This document shows, one piece after another, positions 15,061-23,886 of a DNA stretch of 64,000 nucleotides. The notes under the pieces are model-generated. The model ran no database searches. It was not told the DNA's origin and saw nothing but the letters and a program-made list of their open reading frames with translations. Each line of letters opens with the position of its first letter. The first letter of the stretch is position 1. Origin of the DNA: Poriferisodalis sp965205175 (lineage in GTDB: Bacteria > Actinomycetota > Acidimicrobiia > Acidimicrobiales > Poriferisodalaceae); contig NZ_OZ242038.1 of the NCBI RefSeq assembly GCF_965205175.1, positions 1,178,001-1,242,000 of the forward strand. The letters run 5' to 3'. The translations under genes and the position numbers were made by a program.

Positions 15061-17717
15061 CAGCCGATGCGGGTGCCTTCGCGCTCGTGCAGTCGCACGT
15101 TCACCCACATCTTCTCGATGTGCTGGGCCACGGTGAGCGTCCCCTGGGGCACTGGGTGCTCAGCGAAGAAGGCTGCGACCTCCGTGGCCAGCTGACGTGT
15201 GTGCAGCCCCCGCACGCCGCCCACCATCCGTGGGATCGAATTCTGCGGGAACCTGGCCGTCAGCTCCGCCCATCGATCCCGAATGAATGCCCAAGCCAGG
15301 GCCCCGCAGTCGATGTGCGTCATCGCGGCACCGAGCAGATACGGCGCATTCTGTGTGCGAACCTCGTTTGCGAACAGACGGAGCGTACGCCCGAACAGAT
15401 CGGCGTCTGCGAACAGCAGGAGCGCTTGCAGGTAGCGCAGTTCGCTCTGCGGCGTGTCGGCCGATCGGTACAGCTCGACCATCTGTTCGTAGTCGGTGTG
15501 GTCTCCGGCGGCCGCGGTGACCTGCACCGCCGCCGCAGCCAAGTTCGGCTCCACCGCGGCCCCGCCCTGCGTTGCTGCTTCGAAGAGTTCGCGTGCGCGG
15601 GAGCGGACCAGCTCATCGCGTCCACGGCCGCCTGCCGCCTCGAAGAGCACCCCCCGCAGCTCGCGGTCCAGATCGGGTTCGTCCGGCTGAGGCTCGAAGC
15701 CCAGCACTCCGAGAGCGGTCGTGGTCAGGTCACGCATGAGCACGGCAAGCGCATCTCGTCCGGCCGGCTCGGCGATCGCATGCAGGCCCTTGAGCCCGCC
15801 GATCATCCGCTGCCATACGTGCAGGTCGGACTCGGCCCCCAGATCGGTCACCAGCTCTATGAACTCTGCAGCACTGGCGTCGCCGGCAACCACTGCCGCG
15901 TAGGTGTCGTCCACCAGGCCGTATCGCTCGATGGGGTCGGCCACCTCGAGGGCTTGCCGTGCGACGGCGGCAAGCAGCTCGCCGTCGTAGCGCACGCGGT
16001 AGTAGCCGTGGCCGCCAGAGTTGACCACTGCCCACTCGACAGGTCCGCCGAGGTCCAGGGTGGCAGAGGAATCGCTGAGCAGGAACCGTCGCTCAACGGT
16101 GCTGCCGTCCAGCAGGCGGGCGCGGGCCATGACCGGCACGCTCCAGGCCTCCGGCGGGCGCGGGTCGACGGATTGGCCGGCTGCGTCCGGTTGGCCAGAG
16201 GCGCCGGCATCGCTTGACGCTGCATTCCCGGACTCGTAGACGAAGCGCTGCTGGGCGATCTGCAGTCCGTCACGGTGTGATGCGACCGTCAGAATCGGAT
16301 ACCCGCCGGTGAAGATCCAGCCGTCCATGACCGCCCTGACCGGTTCGCCGCTGGAGGCTTCGAGGGCATCCCACAGGTCCGTGGTGGTGGTGTTCGCGTA
16401 GCTGTTGCGGACGAGGTACTGCCGCACACCCGCAGCGAAGCGTTCCGGGCCGAGGTACTGCTCAAGCATGCGCACGACCGCGGCGCCCTTCTCGTAGGTC
16501 AGCACGTCGTACATGCCTTCGGCATCTGCCGGCGACACCACCTCGTACTCGACGGGGCGGGTCGTGCGCAGCGCGTCCACGTCGAACGCCGCTCCGCGCT
16601 CGATGGAGAATTCGTCCCAGCGCTTCCACTCCGGCCTGAAGGCATCGGTGGTCGCTACTTGCATGAACGTAGCGAACGCCTCCTTCAGCCAGATGCCGTT
16701 CCACCAGTCCATCGTCACGAGGTTGCCGAACCACATGTGCGCGAGCTCGTGCGCGATCACGTCGGAGATGCGCAGCAGTTCGGCGGTGGTGGCCGTGCGC
16801 GGATCGGCCAGCAGCAGTGTCTCCCGGAAGGTGATGGCGCCCATGTTCTCCATGGCGCCGAAGGCGAAGTCCGGCACGGCAATGAGGTCCACCTTGGTGC
16901 CGGGATAGTCGATGCCGTAGTAGCTGACCAGCCATTCCAGTGCGAACGCGGCGGCCTCCAATCCGAACTCGGTCAGCGCTGCCTTGCCGCGCACATGCAC
17001 GATCCGCAGCGGGACTCCGCCGACGTCGACGGGCGGGGTGGCTTCGAGGTCGCCGACGATGAACGCCATCAGGTAGGTGGACATCGTCATGGTGTCGGCG
17101 AAGGTGTCGCGCCGTCGTCCGCCATCGATCAGCTCCGAGGTCACGAGCTCCCCGCAGCTGACCGCCATCAGTTCGGCCGGCACGATCAGCGTGACGCCGA
17201 AGACTGCCTTGAAGTCGGGCTCGTCGAAGCACGGGAACGCCCGCCGCGCATTGGTGGACTCGAACTGAGTCGTGGCGATCGTGCGCGTCACGCCCGCCTC
17301 GTCGACGAACGTGGAGCGGTAGAAGCCGCGCAGCTGATCGTTCAGCACTCCCGCGAACGAGCAGTCGATGCGCAGGCTGCCGGGCGTCAGCGGGCGACCG
17401 TCGGCTGGGCGCAGCGTCATCCGCTCGGTTTCGGCGTCGAAGGAGATCTCGGCCGCCGTCGTCCGATCGCCCTGGCACAGGGTTGCGTCGCGGCATTCGA
17501 GCTCGGCGGCGTTGAGCGTGACGCTGTCGACGGGTGCCTGCACGGTCGCGGCTATGGCGACTTGGCCGGCGAATCGCGCTGCGTCGAGGTCCGGCTCGAT
17601 GACGAGGTCATAGCGAATCGGCTGCACGTCCCGAGGCAGCCGATAGGGGTTCGCGTCACGCTTTCGGGAGCTGTCGCTCGCAGCTGCGCTGTTGGTGCTG
17701 ACCGTCGGGCTTGTCAC
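15060..17717 (-). CDS. pepN: Aminopeptidase N (M1 zinc metallopeptidase)
   Basis: Cytosolic M1 aminopeptidase of 885 residues, removing N-terminal amino acids from peptides. The exopeptidase motif GAMENMG lies near residue 285 and the zinc site HELAHMWFGN near 322, with the third ligand Glu in WLKEAFATF; all catalytic elements are intact. A C-terminal ERAP1-like helical domain follows, and an Ala/Ser/Gly/Gln-rich insert interrupts it near residues 490-515. The GTG at 17717 is chosen because TAGCGT lies 7 bases upstream. A tiny membrane protein gene overlaps its stop. Confidence 0.93.
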   Translation of the reverse strand: MTSPTVSTNSAAASDSSRKRDANPYRLPRDVQPIRYDLVIEPDLDAARFAGQVAIAATVQAPVDSVTLNAAELECRDATLCQGDRTTAAEISFDAETERMTLRPADGRPLTPGSLRIDCSFAGVLNDQLRGFYRSTFVDEAGVTRTIATTQFESTNARRAFPCFDEPDFKAVFGVTLIVPAELMAVSCGELVTSELIDGGRRRDTFADTMTMSTYLMAFIVGDLEATPPVDVGGVPLRIVHVRGKAALTEFGLEAAAFALEWLVSYYGIDYPGTKVDLIAVPDFAFGAMENMGAITFRETLLLADPRTATTAELLRISDVIAHELAHMWFGNLVTMDWWNGIWLKEAFATFMQVATTDAFRPEWKRWDEFSIERGAAFDVDALRTTRPVEYEVVSPADAEGMYDVLTYEKGAAVVRMLEQYLGPERFAAGVRQYLVRNSYANTTTTDLWDALEASSGEPVRAVMDGWIFTGGYPILTVASHRDGLQIAQQRFVYESGNAASSDAGASGQPDAAGQSVDPRPPEAWSVPVMARARLLDGSTVERRFLLSDSSATLDLGGPVEWAVVNSGGHGYYRVRYDGELLAAVARQALEVADPIERYGLVDDTYAAVVAGDASAAEFIELVTDLGAESDLHVWQRMIGGLKGLHAIAEPAGRDALAVLMRDLTTTALGVLGFEPQPDEPDLDRELRGVLFEAAGGRGRDELVRSRARELFEAATQGGAAVEPNLAAAAVQVTAAAGDHTDYEQMVELYRSADTPQSELRYLQALLLFADADLFGRTLRLFANEVRTQNAPYLLGAAMTHIDCGALAWAFIRDRWAELTARFPQNSIPRMVGGVRGLHTRQLATEVAAFFAEHPVPQGTLTVAQHIEKMWVNVRLHEREGTRIG

Positions 17718-17724
17718 GGCAGGC

Positions 17725-17730
17725 ACGCTA
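17725..17730 (-). promoter_or_regulatory. -10 box of a leaderless promoter (pepN)
   Basis: TAGCGT on the minus strand, 7 bases (GCCTGCC) before GTG 17717. A CTGAAC about 18 bases further upstream may act as the -35. Confidence 0.6.
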
Positions 17731-17886
17731 CCGATGCGGATGCACCCGGTTCAGGCGGTGGACCAAGCGGAGGCGCCCGCTCCAACCCTGCCCTGGTGTC
17801 GCGATGGCGATGCACGTTGCGTCTCCGACTGCTTGAGCTGCAACGGTATGATCACGCTGCTGGGCGTGCTGTAGTCGGGATGTGGC

Positions 17887-17892
17887 TAGTCT
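17887..17892 (+). promoter_or_regulatory. Probable -10 box of FN3 gene 1
   Basis: TAGTCT, about 45 bases before the ATG at 17938. Unlike the leaderless genes, this one has a short leader with a GAAGGAG ribosome site at 17926-17932. FN3 gene 2 has a similarly placed box. Confidence 0.4.
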
Positions 17893-17937
17893 GCGCGTGT
17901 TGCGTCGAAGACGCTGAGGGGCGCTGAAGGAGTGTCG

Positions 17938-20900
17938 ATGTCGGGTCGTGGTCGTGCTGCGAGCTTGGTGAGCCACCTCTGCGGGGGGGGGGGGGGTCGG
18001 GTGCCTGGTTGGCTGGTTGAGCGGCCGCGTGCCGCGGCTGGGGTTGGTGGGCGCCGTGGCGGTGTGTTGTGGGGGCTGGTTGGTGTAGTCGTTGTTGCGG
18101 CGTCGGTGGTGGCGGTGGTGCCGGTGGGTGTGGCCGGTCAGTCGTCGGCGCCCGCTGCGCCGAAGGGTTTGGTGATTTTCGGTGTTGCGGGTGGGGTGGG
18201 GTTGTTTTGGGACGATCCGGGGGATTCGTCGATCACGAGGTATGAGTACGTGGCAGGCGCCGCCCCCGACACGGTGTCGGCGTCGACGTCTTGGGTGGCT
18301 ATGGCTAATTCTGGTGCCAGCACTACGTCGTTCACGTTGACGTCGAGCGGCCTCAGGTATGTGAAGATTCGGGCGGTGAACGGGTCGGGCGGGGGTGCGG
18401 CGTCTGGGGTGTTTTCTGCTGTGGCGCAGACTGCTGCCAATACGTTGACGGTGTCGGCGGCGCCGGCGGAGGTGCCGGAGGGCAACTCGGGCCGGGTGGA
18501 TGTGACTGTGACGGTGACGCTGCCGTCCGCGGCGCCGCAGGGGGGTCGAAGTGTGCGGGTCGATGCTCTGGTGCCCTCCCCTGGCAGCGATGCGGTGACC
18601 GGGAACGACAACTACACACAGGCTACGTCGTGTTCTGAGCCGAGTCCGGCGACAGCGGACATTTGCTGGCCGAATGGGACGACGTTCACCATCGCTGAGG
18701 GGGCCACGTCGGGAACGCTGGTGTTCAGTGTGCTGGGCGACACGACCCAGGAGGCCAGACGGGAAGCGTATGTGATACACGCGAAGTCCGGCTCCGGCCC
18801 GACCTACATGAGCGGCGCTTTTCGGCTGTTCGTCGTGGATGATGATGGTGCGAATTCGCCGGTGCCGCAGCAGCCTTTGGGTTTTGTGGTTGTGCGGGGT
18901 GTGGGTGGGTTGCGGTTGTTGTGGGTGGATCCTGGTGATTCGTCGATTGAGAAGTATCAGTATGTGGTGACGCAGGGTTCGCGTCAGGCGGCGAGGGATG
19001 CGACGGGGTGGGTGGACATGGCGGGTTCGGGTGCGTCGACGGTGACGTTTTTGGCGCCTGCGTCTGCGGCGAGTTGGGTGAAGATTCGGGCGGTGAACGC
19101 TGCGGGGAACGGCGAGGAGTCGGATCCGCAGAGCGACGCGCCGGGGACGTCCGCGAATGTGATCGTGGCGCGTGCGAGTCCGGTGTTGGTGACGGAGGGC
19201 GATTCGGGGACGACGAATGTGACCCTGTCGGTGACGTTGCCTGCTGTTGCGCCGGTGGGGGGCCGGTCGGTGAGGGTGAGGGCGGTGTCGGGTCAGACGG
19301 CGACGGTGAACTCGAATTACGATTCGTCGACGTCGTGCAGTTCGCCGTCGTCGGGTGCGGATTACTGCTGGCCGAACGGGGACACGATCAGCATCGCCCC
19401 GGGGGAGACGCAGGGGTCGTTGGTGTTGGGGGTGCTGGGCGACGAGGTCGACGAGGACAGGCACGAGTCGGTGTACCTGCGGGCGGGCTATTCGGACGGG
19501 GACACCTCGGTGCTGGGGGTGGCGGCGTTCGCGATCGTGGACGACGACGAGGGCTCCTCGGGCGGGGGTTCGTCGGATCGGTTGCCGCCGAAGCCGTCGG
19601 GGGTGACCTTGGAGCGGCGTGCGGGGACGAACACGTTCGATCTGTCGTGGTCCGATCCGGGTGATTCGTCGATCACGAGCTGGCGGTACAGGTATCGGAA
19701 ACCGGACGGGACGGAGTTGGGGTGGTTCACGGTGTCGGGCTCGGACGCGGAGACGACTACGGTGGCGTTCACTCCGAGCGGGGGCATCGGCGACGGGACC
19801 TGGAGGGCGCGTGTGCAGGCCCTCAACGCGAACGGCGAGGGCGCCGCGTCGGACTGGGTGAGCGCCCGCATAGGCGAGGGCGAGACCGCCACCACCACCA
19901 CGTCCGCCACCAGCAGCACGTCCACCTCGACGTCCACGACTTCTGTGTCGACGACGGTTGCGGCGGGGGTGCCGGCGAAGCCGACGGGGCTGTCGTTCTC
20001 GCGGCGTGCGGGGTCGAATCTGTTCGACATGACGTGGACGAACCCGAACGATGCGACGATCAATTTGTACCGTCGCCAGTGGGAGACCCCGGCGGGGTCG
20101 CGGTCGGGGCAGGTGAACATCACCAGCTCGGGTGCTTCCACGACGTCCGCGGCGTGGGGCCCGGTCGGGGCGATCGGCAACGGCAGGTGGCGGGTGCGCA
20201 TCCAGGCCCGCAACACCAACGGGTGGGGACCGTGGTCGGACTGGGCCACCCACACCGTCGGCGCCACAACAACCACCACCACCACGACTACTGCTGCCAC
20301 GACAACGACCACCACTGCTGCGACGACCACGACGGCTGGTGCTACGACGACGACTGCTGCGACTGCTACGACGGCGCCGAGGGTCCCCTCCGGCGGCGGA
20401 GGCGGTTCTGGCGGCGGGGGCGGAGGCTCGGGCGGCGGTTCTGGCGGAGGCTCGGGCGGTTCTGGTGGTGTGTCGGTGTCTGGGAGGCCGTGGGCGCCGT
20501 CGGGGGTGCGCACTGTGTCGGGGGGCGGCGTGCTGCTGGTGTCGTGGTCTGCGCCCGCCGGCGGCGCTTGCGGGGCGTCGGGGTATCTGGTGCGCGTACG
20601 CGACAGCGCGGGGCGTGTGGTGGCGGAGTCGCTGGTGCTCTCAGGCGTCACGAGCTGGCTGGTCACCGGACTGACGCCCGGCGTCGGGTACACGGTGGAG
20701 GTGCACGCCTACAGCGCAGCGTGCTGGAGCTTCTCCCCGCCCGCAGCCCGCACGTTCACCGTCACCGCCACAGGCGACCCGCCAGATCCGCCCAAGCGGC
20801 CGTTGGCGGCGCCGACGCCGGTGCGGGACCTGAGCGTGGACACGTCCAGACGCGACCGCGTCACCCTCACCTGGGCCAAGCCGGCCGCGATCAGCGACGC

Positions 20901-21174
20901 GCGACGCGACTCTCGCTGCGCGTACACCCGTCCGGGGGAGCCGCATTTCGCGAAACGCGTCCGCTACGCGTACGAGGTGTACAACATGACCACCGGCGAA
21001 CGCGTCGCGGCAGGCACCTTCGAGTCCAACAGTCCCACCCTGACACGCACCGTCGCCCTCACCGGCACAGCCGCAGGCGCCGGGTACCGGCTGCGTGTCA
21101 GCGTCGTGGCGTACTCCGAGGCCTGCAAACGCTGGTCACCCATACGCCGCACCGCCTGGTGGACCACCCCATAA
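17938..21174 (+). CDS. Large secreted fibronectin-III / Calx-beta protein with 5' poly-G tract (FN3 gene 1)
   Basis: Predicted exported protein of 1078 residues. The ATG at 17938 follows a good ribosome site (GAAGGAG, 5-base gap). Fourteen consecutive G (17983-17996) encode Gly16-Gly20, ahead of a signal/anchor helix (about residues 43-62) ending VGVAGQSS. Then come alternating FN3-like and Calx-beta-like domains: FN3 (about 65-145), Calx-beta (about 165-300, VPEGNSGRVDVTVTVTL and VVDDDG), FN3, Calx-beta, FN3, a Ser/Thr linker, FN3, a Thr/Ala-rich linker, a Gly/Ser-rich linker and two C-terminal Cys-containing FN3-like domains. There is no LPXTG or C-terminal helix, so it is probably released or held non-covalently. 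An adhesion role is inferred. Paralogue of the gene at 43076. Confidence 0.82.
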   Translation: MSGRGRAASLVSHLCGGGGGRVPGWLVERPRAAAGVGGRRGGVLWGLVGVVVVAASVVAVVPVGVAGQSSAPAAPKGLVIFGVAGGVGLFWDDPGDSSITRYEYVAGAAPDTVSASTSWVAMANSGASTTSFTLTSSGLRYVKIRAVNGSGGGAASGVFSAVAQTAANTLTVSAAPAEVPEGNSGRVDVTVTVTLPSAAPQGGRSVRVDALVPSPGSDAVTGNDNYTQATSCSEPSPATADICWPNGTTFTIAEGATSGTLVFSVLGDTTQEARREAYVIHAKSGSGPTYMSGAFRLFVVDDDGANSPVPQQPLGFVVVRGVGGLRLLWVDPGDSSIEKYQYVVTQGSRQAARDATGWVDMAGSGASTVTFLAPASAASWVKIRAVNAAGNGEESDPQSDAPGTSANVIVARASPVLVTEGDSGTTNVTLSVTLPAVAPVGGRSVRVRAVSGQTATVNSNYDSSTSCSSPSSGADYCWPNGDTISIAPGETQGSLVLGVLGDEVDEDRHESVYLRAGYSDGDTSVLGVAAFAIVDDDEGSSGGGSSDRLPPKPSGVTLERRAGTNTFDLSWSDPGDSSITSWRYRYRKPDGTELGWFTVSGSDAETTTVAFTPSGGIGDGTWRARVQALNANGEGAASDWVSARIGEGETATTTTSATSSTSTSTSTTSVSTTVAAGVPAKPTGLSFSRRAGSNLFDMTWTNPNDATINLYRRQWETPAGSRSGQVNITSSGASTTSAAWGPVGAIGNGRWRVRIQARNTNGWGPWSDWATHTVGATTTTTTTTTAATTTTTTAATTTTAGATTTTAATATTAPRVPSGGGGGSGGGGGGSGGGSGGGSGGSGGVSVSGRPWAPSGVRTVSGGGVLLVSWSAPAGGACGASGYLVRVRDSAGRVVAESLVLSGVTSWLVTGLTPGVGYTVEVHAYSAACWSFSPPAARTFTVTATGDPPDPPKRPLAAPTPVRDLSVDTSRRDRVTLTWAKPAAISDARRDSRCAYTRPGEPHFAKRVRYAYEVYNMTTGERVAAGTFESNSPTLTRTVALTGTAAGAGYRLRVSVVAYSEACKRWSPIRRTAWWTTP
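17983..17996 (+). repeat. Poly-G tract (14 G) inside FN3 gene 1
   Basis: Uninterrupted run of 14 G within codons 16-20. Slipped-strand mispairing at such runs shifts the frame in known phase-variable genes. At the present length the gene is in frame. Confidence 0.9.
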
Positions 21175-21592
21175 AATCCCCGCCCGCCCGCCGTACCGGC
21201 CGAGCGCGCCCGCGCCAGCCGCAGCCCAAAGCTCGACAGGTCGCTGCCACCACCGCGAGCCCCCAACGAGCAGGCGGCGAATCATCTCACCAACCAGGGC
21301 GGGGTGTGGGCAGGGGCCTCCGCGCGCAGTTCTGCGACGCCACCCACCCCGCGCGCCCAGCAGATGCGTCGCAGCTGTTTGAGCACGGAGGCCCCTGCCC
21401 GCACTCCGCCCGGACGAGACACTGCTGGCAGCCGTGCCGCCACGCACCCCGCGCGTTCAACAGGTGCGTCGCAGCTGTTCGGGCACGGAGGCCCCTGCCC
21501 ACACCCCGCCCGGACGCGCCATTGCCACGGCCACACGATGCGCGGCAAGGAGGCCCCTGCCCGCACCGCGCCCGGACACGCGCATCAGCACC
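21175..21592. repeat. Inverted/direct repeat array downstream of FN3 gene 1
   Basis: The gap between FN3 gene 1 and the convergent oxidoreductase gene holds no gene but a structured repeat. GGGCAGGGGCCTCCG (21308-21322) is answered by its exact reverse complement at 21386-21400 and again at 21486-21500, with a 14-base copy at 21549-21562. The direct copies sit in roughly 100-base units that also share GCGTCGCAGCTGTT and CCGCCCGGAC. The 15-bp inverted pair could act as a terminator. Nearly the same array follows FN3 gene 2 (45532-45760). Confidence 0.85.
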
Positions 21593-22633
21593 TCAAGCAT
21601 CGGCCACCGTCACGCTGACTGCCTCCGCGCGCGCGATGCGAATGCGGGGCAGCACTTCGTCGGCCATCAGGCGCTCGCACTGTTCGATGTAGCTAGCCGG
21701 GGCGACGGCGCTCAGCACGATGGTGCGCGCCCCGGCGTCGATGTACTCGTTCAGTCGTTCGGTGCAGCGGTCCGGGTCTCCGGCGATGGCGTACTTGTGG
21801 ACGAGCTGGGAGAAGTCCTGCGCGTACTGCTTGGAGAGTCGCTGCGCGGCGTACGACACAGCGGTGTCGTTGTCGGGATGGCAACAGAAGAACGCGAACA
21901 GCCCGGGCCGCACCGGCGTGGCATTGCCGGCCTCGTCGCGATAGCGGCCAATGGCTTCGATGGACTCGGCCAAGCGCTCCGGGGTGTACATGTAGGGGAG
22001 CCAGCCGCTGCCGAATAGCGCTGCTCGTCGCCAGGCTGCGTCCTGGCGGCCCGAGACCCACACCGGCGGCGGCGGTGACGGCTTGGGTGCAAGCGTCACG
22101 CCCGACAGCGTGTTGAAGCGTCCCTCGAAGCTGACCTCGTCCTGCGTCCACAGCCGCTGCATGATGTCCAGCGCTTCGTTCGTTCGTGCGCCGCGCTCGC
22201 GCACTGGCACGCCGCACGCTTCGAACTCCGACGTCATTTCGCCGCCGACGCCGACTCCGAGATGAAAGCGACCGCCGGAGGCGACGGCGAGCGAAGCGGC
22301 CAGTTTGGCGCACAGCACAGCCGGATACAGCGGCACCAGCGTGATGGACGACATCAGCCGGAGCGTGGTCGTGGCACCGGCTGCGACGGCCAGCGAGACG
22401 AACGCGTTGGAAGTCGGCACGTGGAAGAAGACATGCTCGCCGGTAGTGGCGTAGTCGTAGCCCAGTGCTTCGATGTCGCGGGCTTGGCGTGCGATGTCAT
22501 CGCTGCTGCGGATCACCAGTCCGAACTCAACTGCAGTGCCCTCGCGTGCACTGTCCTCAACAGCCTCGCCGCTCGGCATCTCGCCACGCGCCCCGGCGTC
22601 GCCGCTGTGGGTGCTGTTGGGATCGTTCGTCAT
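21593..22633 (-). CDS. LLM-class F420-dependent oxidoreductase
   Basis: Luciferase-fold oxidoreductase of 346 residues. After a 34-residue polar leader the barrel begins AVEFGLVIRSSD, followed by ALGYDYATTGEHVFFHVP, LRLMSSITLVPLYPAVL, GGRFHLGVGVGGE and the late AGDPDRCTERLNEYIDAGA typical of the family. F420 use is inferred from family membership. The ATG at 22633 is preceded by GGGAGC. It is divergent from the beta-lactamase-fold gene. Confidence 0.85.
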   Translation of the reverse strand: MTNDPNSTHSGDAGARGEMPSGEAVEDSAREGTAVEFGLVIRSSDDIARQARDIEALGYDYATTGEHVFFHVPTSNAFVSLAVAAGATTTLRLMSSITLVPLYPAVLCAKLAASLAVASGGRFHLGVGVGGEMTSEFEACGVPVRERGARTNEALDIMQRLWTQDEVSFEGRFNTLSGVTLAPKPSPPPPVWVSGRQDAAWRRAALFGSGWLPYMYTPERLAESIEAIGRYRDEAGNATPVRPGLFAFFCCHPDNDTAVSYAAQRLSKQYAQDFSQLVHKYAIAGDPDRCTERLNEYIDAGARTIVLSAVAPASYIEQCERLMADEVLPRIRIARAEAVSVTVADA

Positions 22634-22691
22634 GGCATCGCTCCCGCTGATCGGTGGTGTCCGAGGCGTGCGCGAAGGTAGCCGCAGGTGC

Positions 22692-22697
22692 TAGGCC
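22692..22697 (+). promoter_or_regulatory. Possible -10 box before the serine hydrolase gene
   Basis: TAGGCC, 6 bases before GTG 22704. The spacing matches the leaderless pattern but the hexamer lacks the final T. Confidence 0.3.
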
Positions 22698-22703
22698 AGT
22701 CCC

Positions 22704-23840
22704 GTGAGCACCACAACTGACTCCTCAACCACCGTCCAACAGGCCCGGATCGACACGCTGCTCGACCGCTGCAGGCGAGAGGTCGACGCAGGACTGCTGC
22801 CGAGCTGCCAAGTCGCCGTCGGCTTCGAGGGCGACATCGTGGCCCAAGCCACCTTCGGCGACGCCACCGACCAGACCCGCTACTGCGTCTTCTCCGCCAC
22901 CAAGCCATTCGTTGCCTCCACGATGTGGCAGCTCATCAGCGAAGGGCTGGTTGAACTCGACGCGACGGTCGCCAGCTATCTGCCGCAGTTCGGCGAGAAC
23001 GCCAAGGAGGCGATCACCGTCGAGCAGGTGATGCTGCACACCAGCGGCTTCCCGCACGCACCGCTCGGGCCGCCGCAGTGGGACACCTCGGAGTCCCGCC
23101 TCGTCGCCATGGCGAACTGGAGACTGAACTGGGCACCCGGCACCCGCTACGAGTACCACCCGACCTCGGCGCACTGGGTGCTGGGAGAGATCATCACTGC
23201 GGTGACCGGCAACGACTTCCGCGACGAAGTCCATCACCGGGTGACCGCGCCGCTGGGGCTGCCTCGGCTGCTCGGCTTGGCGCGTGACGAGCAGAAGGGC
23301 ATTGCGGAACTGGTGCTGGTGGGGGATCCGGCCACACCCGACGAGCTCGAGGCGACGTTCGGTGTGCGTGAACTGCCTCCCACCGAGGTCACCAACGAGG
23401 TGATCCTGCGGTTCAACGAGCCGTCGGTGCGCGAGGTGGGCGTTCCAGGCGGCGGGGCCTACGGCACGGCAGCCGACTTGGCGCTCTTCTACCAAGGGCT
23501 GCTCCACAACCCCGATGAGCTGTGGGAACCGGCGATGCTGGCGAAGGGCACCGGCGAGGTGCGCAACACCATGCCCGACCCGATGGGCATGCCCGCCAAT
23601 CGGTCGATCGGGCTGTTCGTAGCAGGTGACGACGGCATGGCGAACCTGCGCGGGCTGGGCCGCACGGTGTCGCCTTCGGCCTTCGGCCACAACGGTGCGG
23701 GCGGGCAGCTGGCCTGGGCCGATCCTGCCACCGGCCTGTCGCTGGGCTACACCACGAATGGCTACGACGAGCACGAAGTTCGCCAGCCTCGCCGCGACAC
23801 CGCAATCTGCAGCCTCGCCGGGCTCTGCACTACCCCCTGA
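22704..23840 (+). CDS. Serine hydrolase of the beta-lactamase / esterase EstB family
   Basis: Class-C beta-lactamase-fold protein of 378 residues, most likely an esterase or peptidase. The nucleophile motif SATK (S-x-x-K) lies at about residues 64-67 in CVFSATKPFVAS, and the Tyr motif is YHPTSAHWVLGEI. The C-terminal part has GHNGAGGQLAWADP with a GxG-type strand. There is no signal peptide, so it acts in the cytoplasm. Neighbours act on CoA or lipid substrates, which hints at an ester substrate, but this is inference. Confidence 0.85.
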   Translation: MSTTTDSSTTVQQARIDTLLDRCRREVDAGLLPSCQVAVGFEGDIVAQATFGDATDQTRYCVFSATKPFVASTMWQLISEGLVELDATVASYLPQFGENAKEAITVEQVMLHTSGFPHAPLGPPQWDTSESRLVAMANWRLNWAPGTRYEYHPTSAHWVLGEIITAVTGNDFRDEVHHRVTAPLGLPRLLGLARDEQKGIAELVLVGDPATPDELEATFGVRELPPTEVTNEVILRFNEPSVREVGVPGGGAYGTAADLALFYQGLLHNPDELWEPAMLAKGTGEVRNTMPDPMGMPANRSIGLFVAGDDGMANLRGLGRTVSPSAFGHNGAGGQLAWADPATGLSLGYTTNGYDEHEVRQPRRDTAICSLAGLCTTP

Positions 23841-23871
23841 GGCCGGCTACGGGCTCTCAGCCGCAGCGGAC

Positions 23872-23877
23872 TAGCTT
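23872..23877 (+). promoter_or_regulatory. -10 box before the double CaiB gene
   Basis: TAGCTT with a 9-base gap to ATG 23887, slightly longer than the usual 6-8 bases. Confidence 0.4.
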
Positions 23878-23886
23878 CGAGTCGGC

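Noticed and set aside
17728..20253. 841-codon minus-strand frame opposite FN3 gene 1
   Set aside because: Composition is mostly Arg, His and Pro, mirroring GTG/GGC-rich repeats of the sense gene; no ribosome site or motif.
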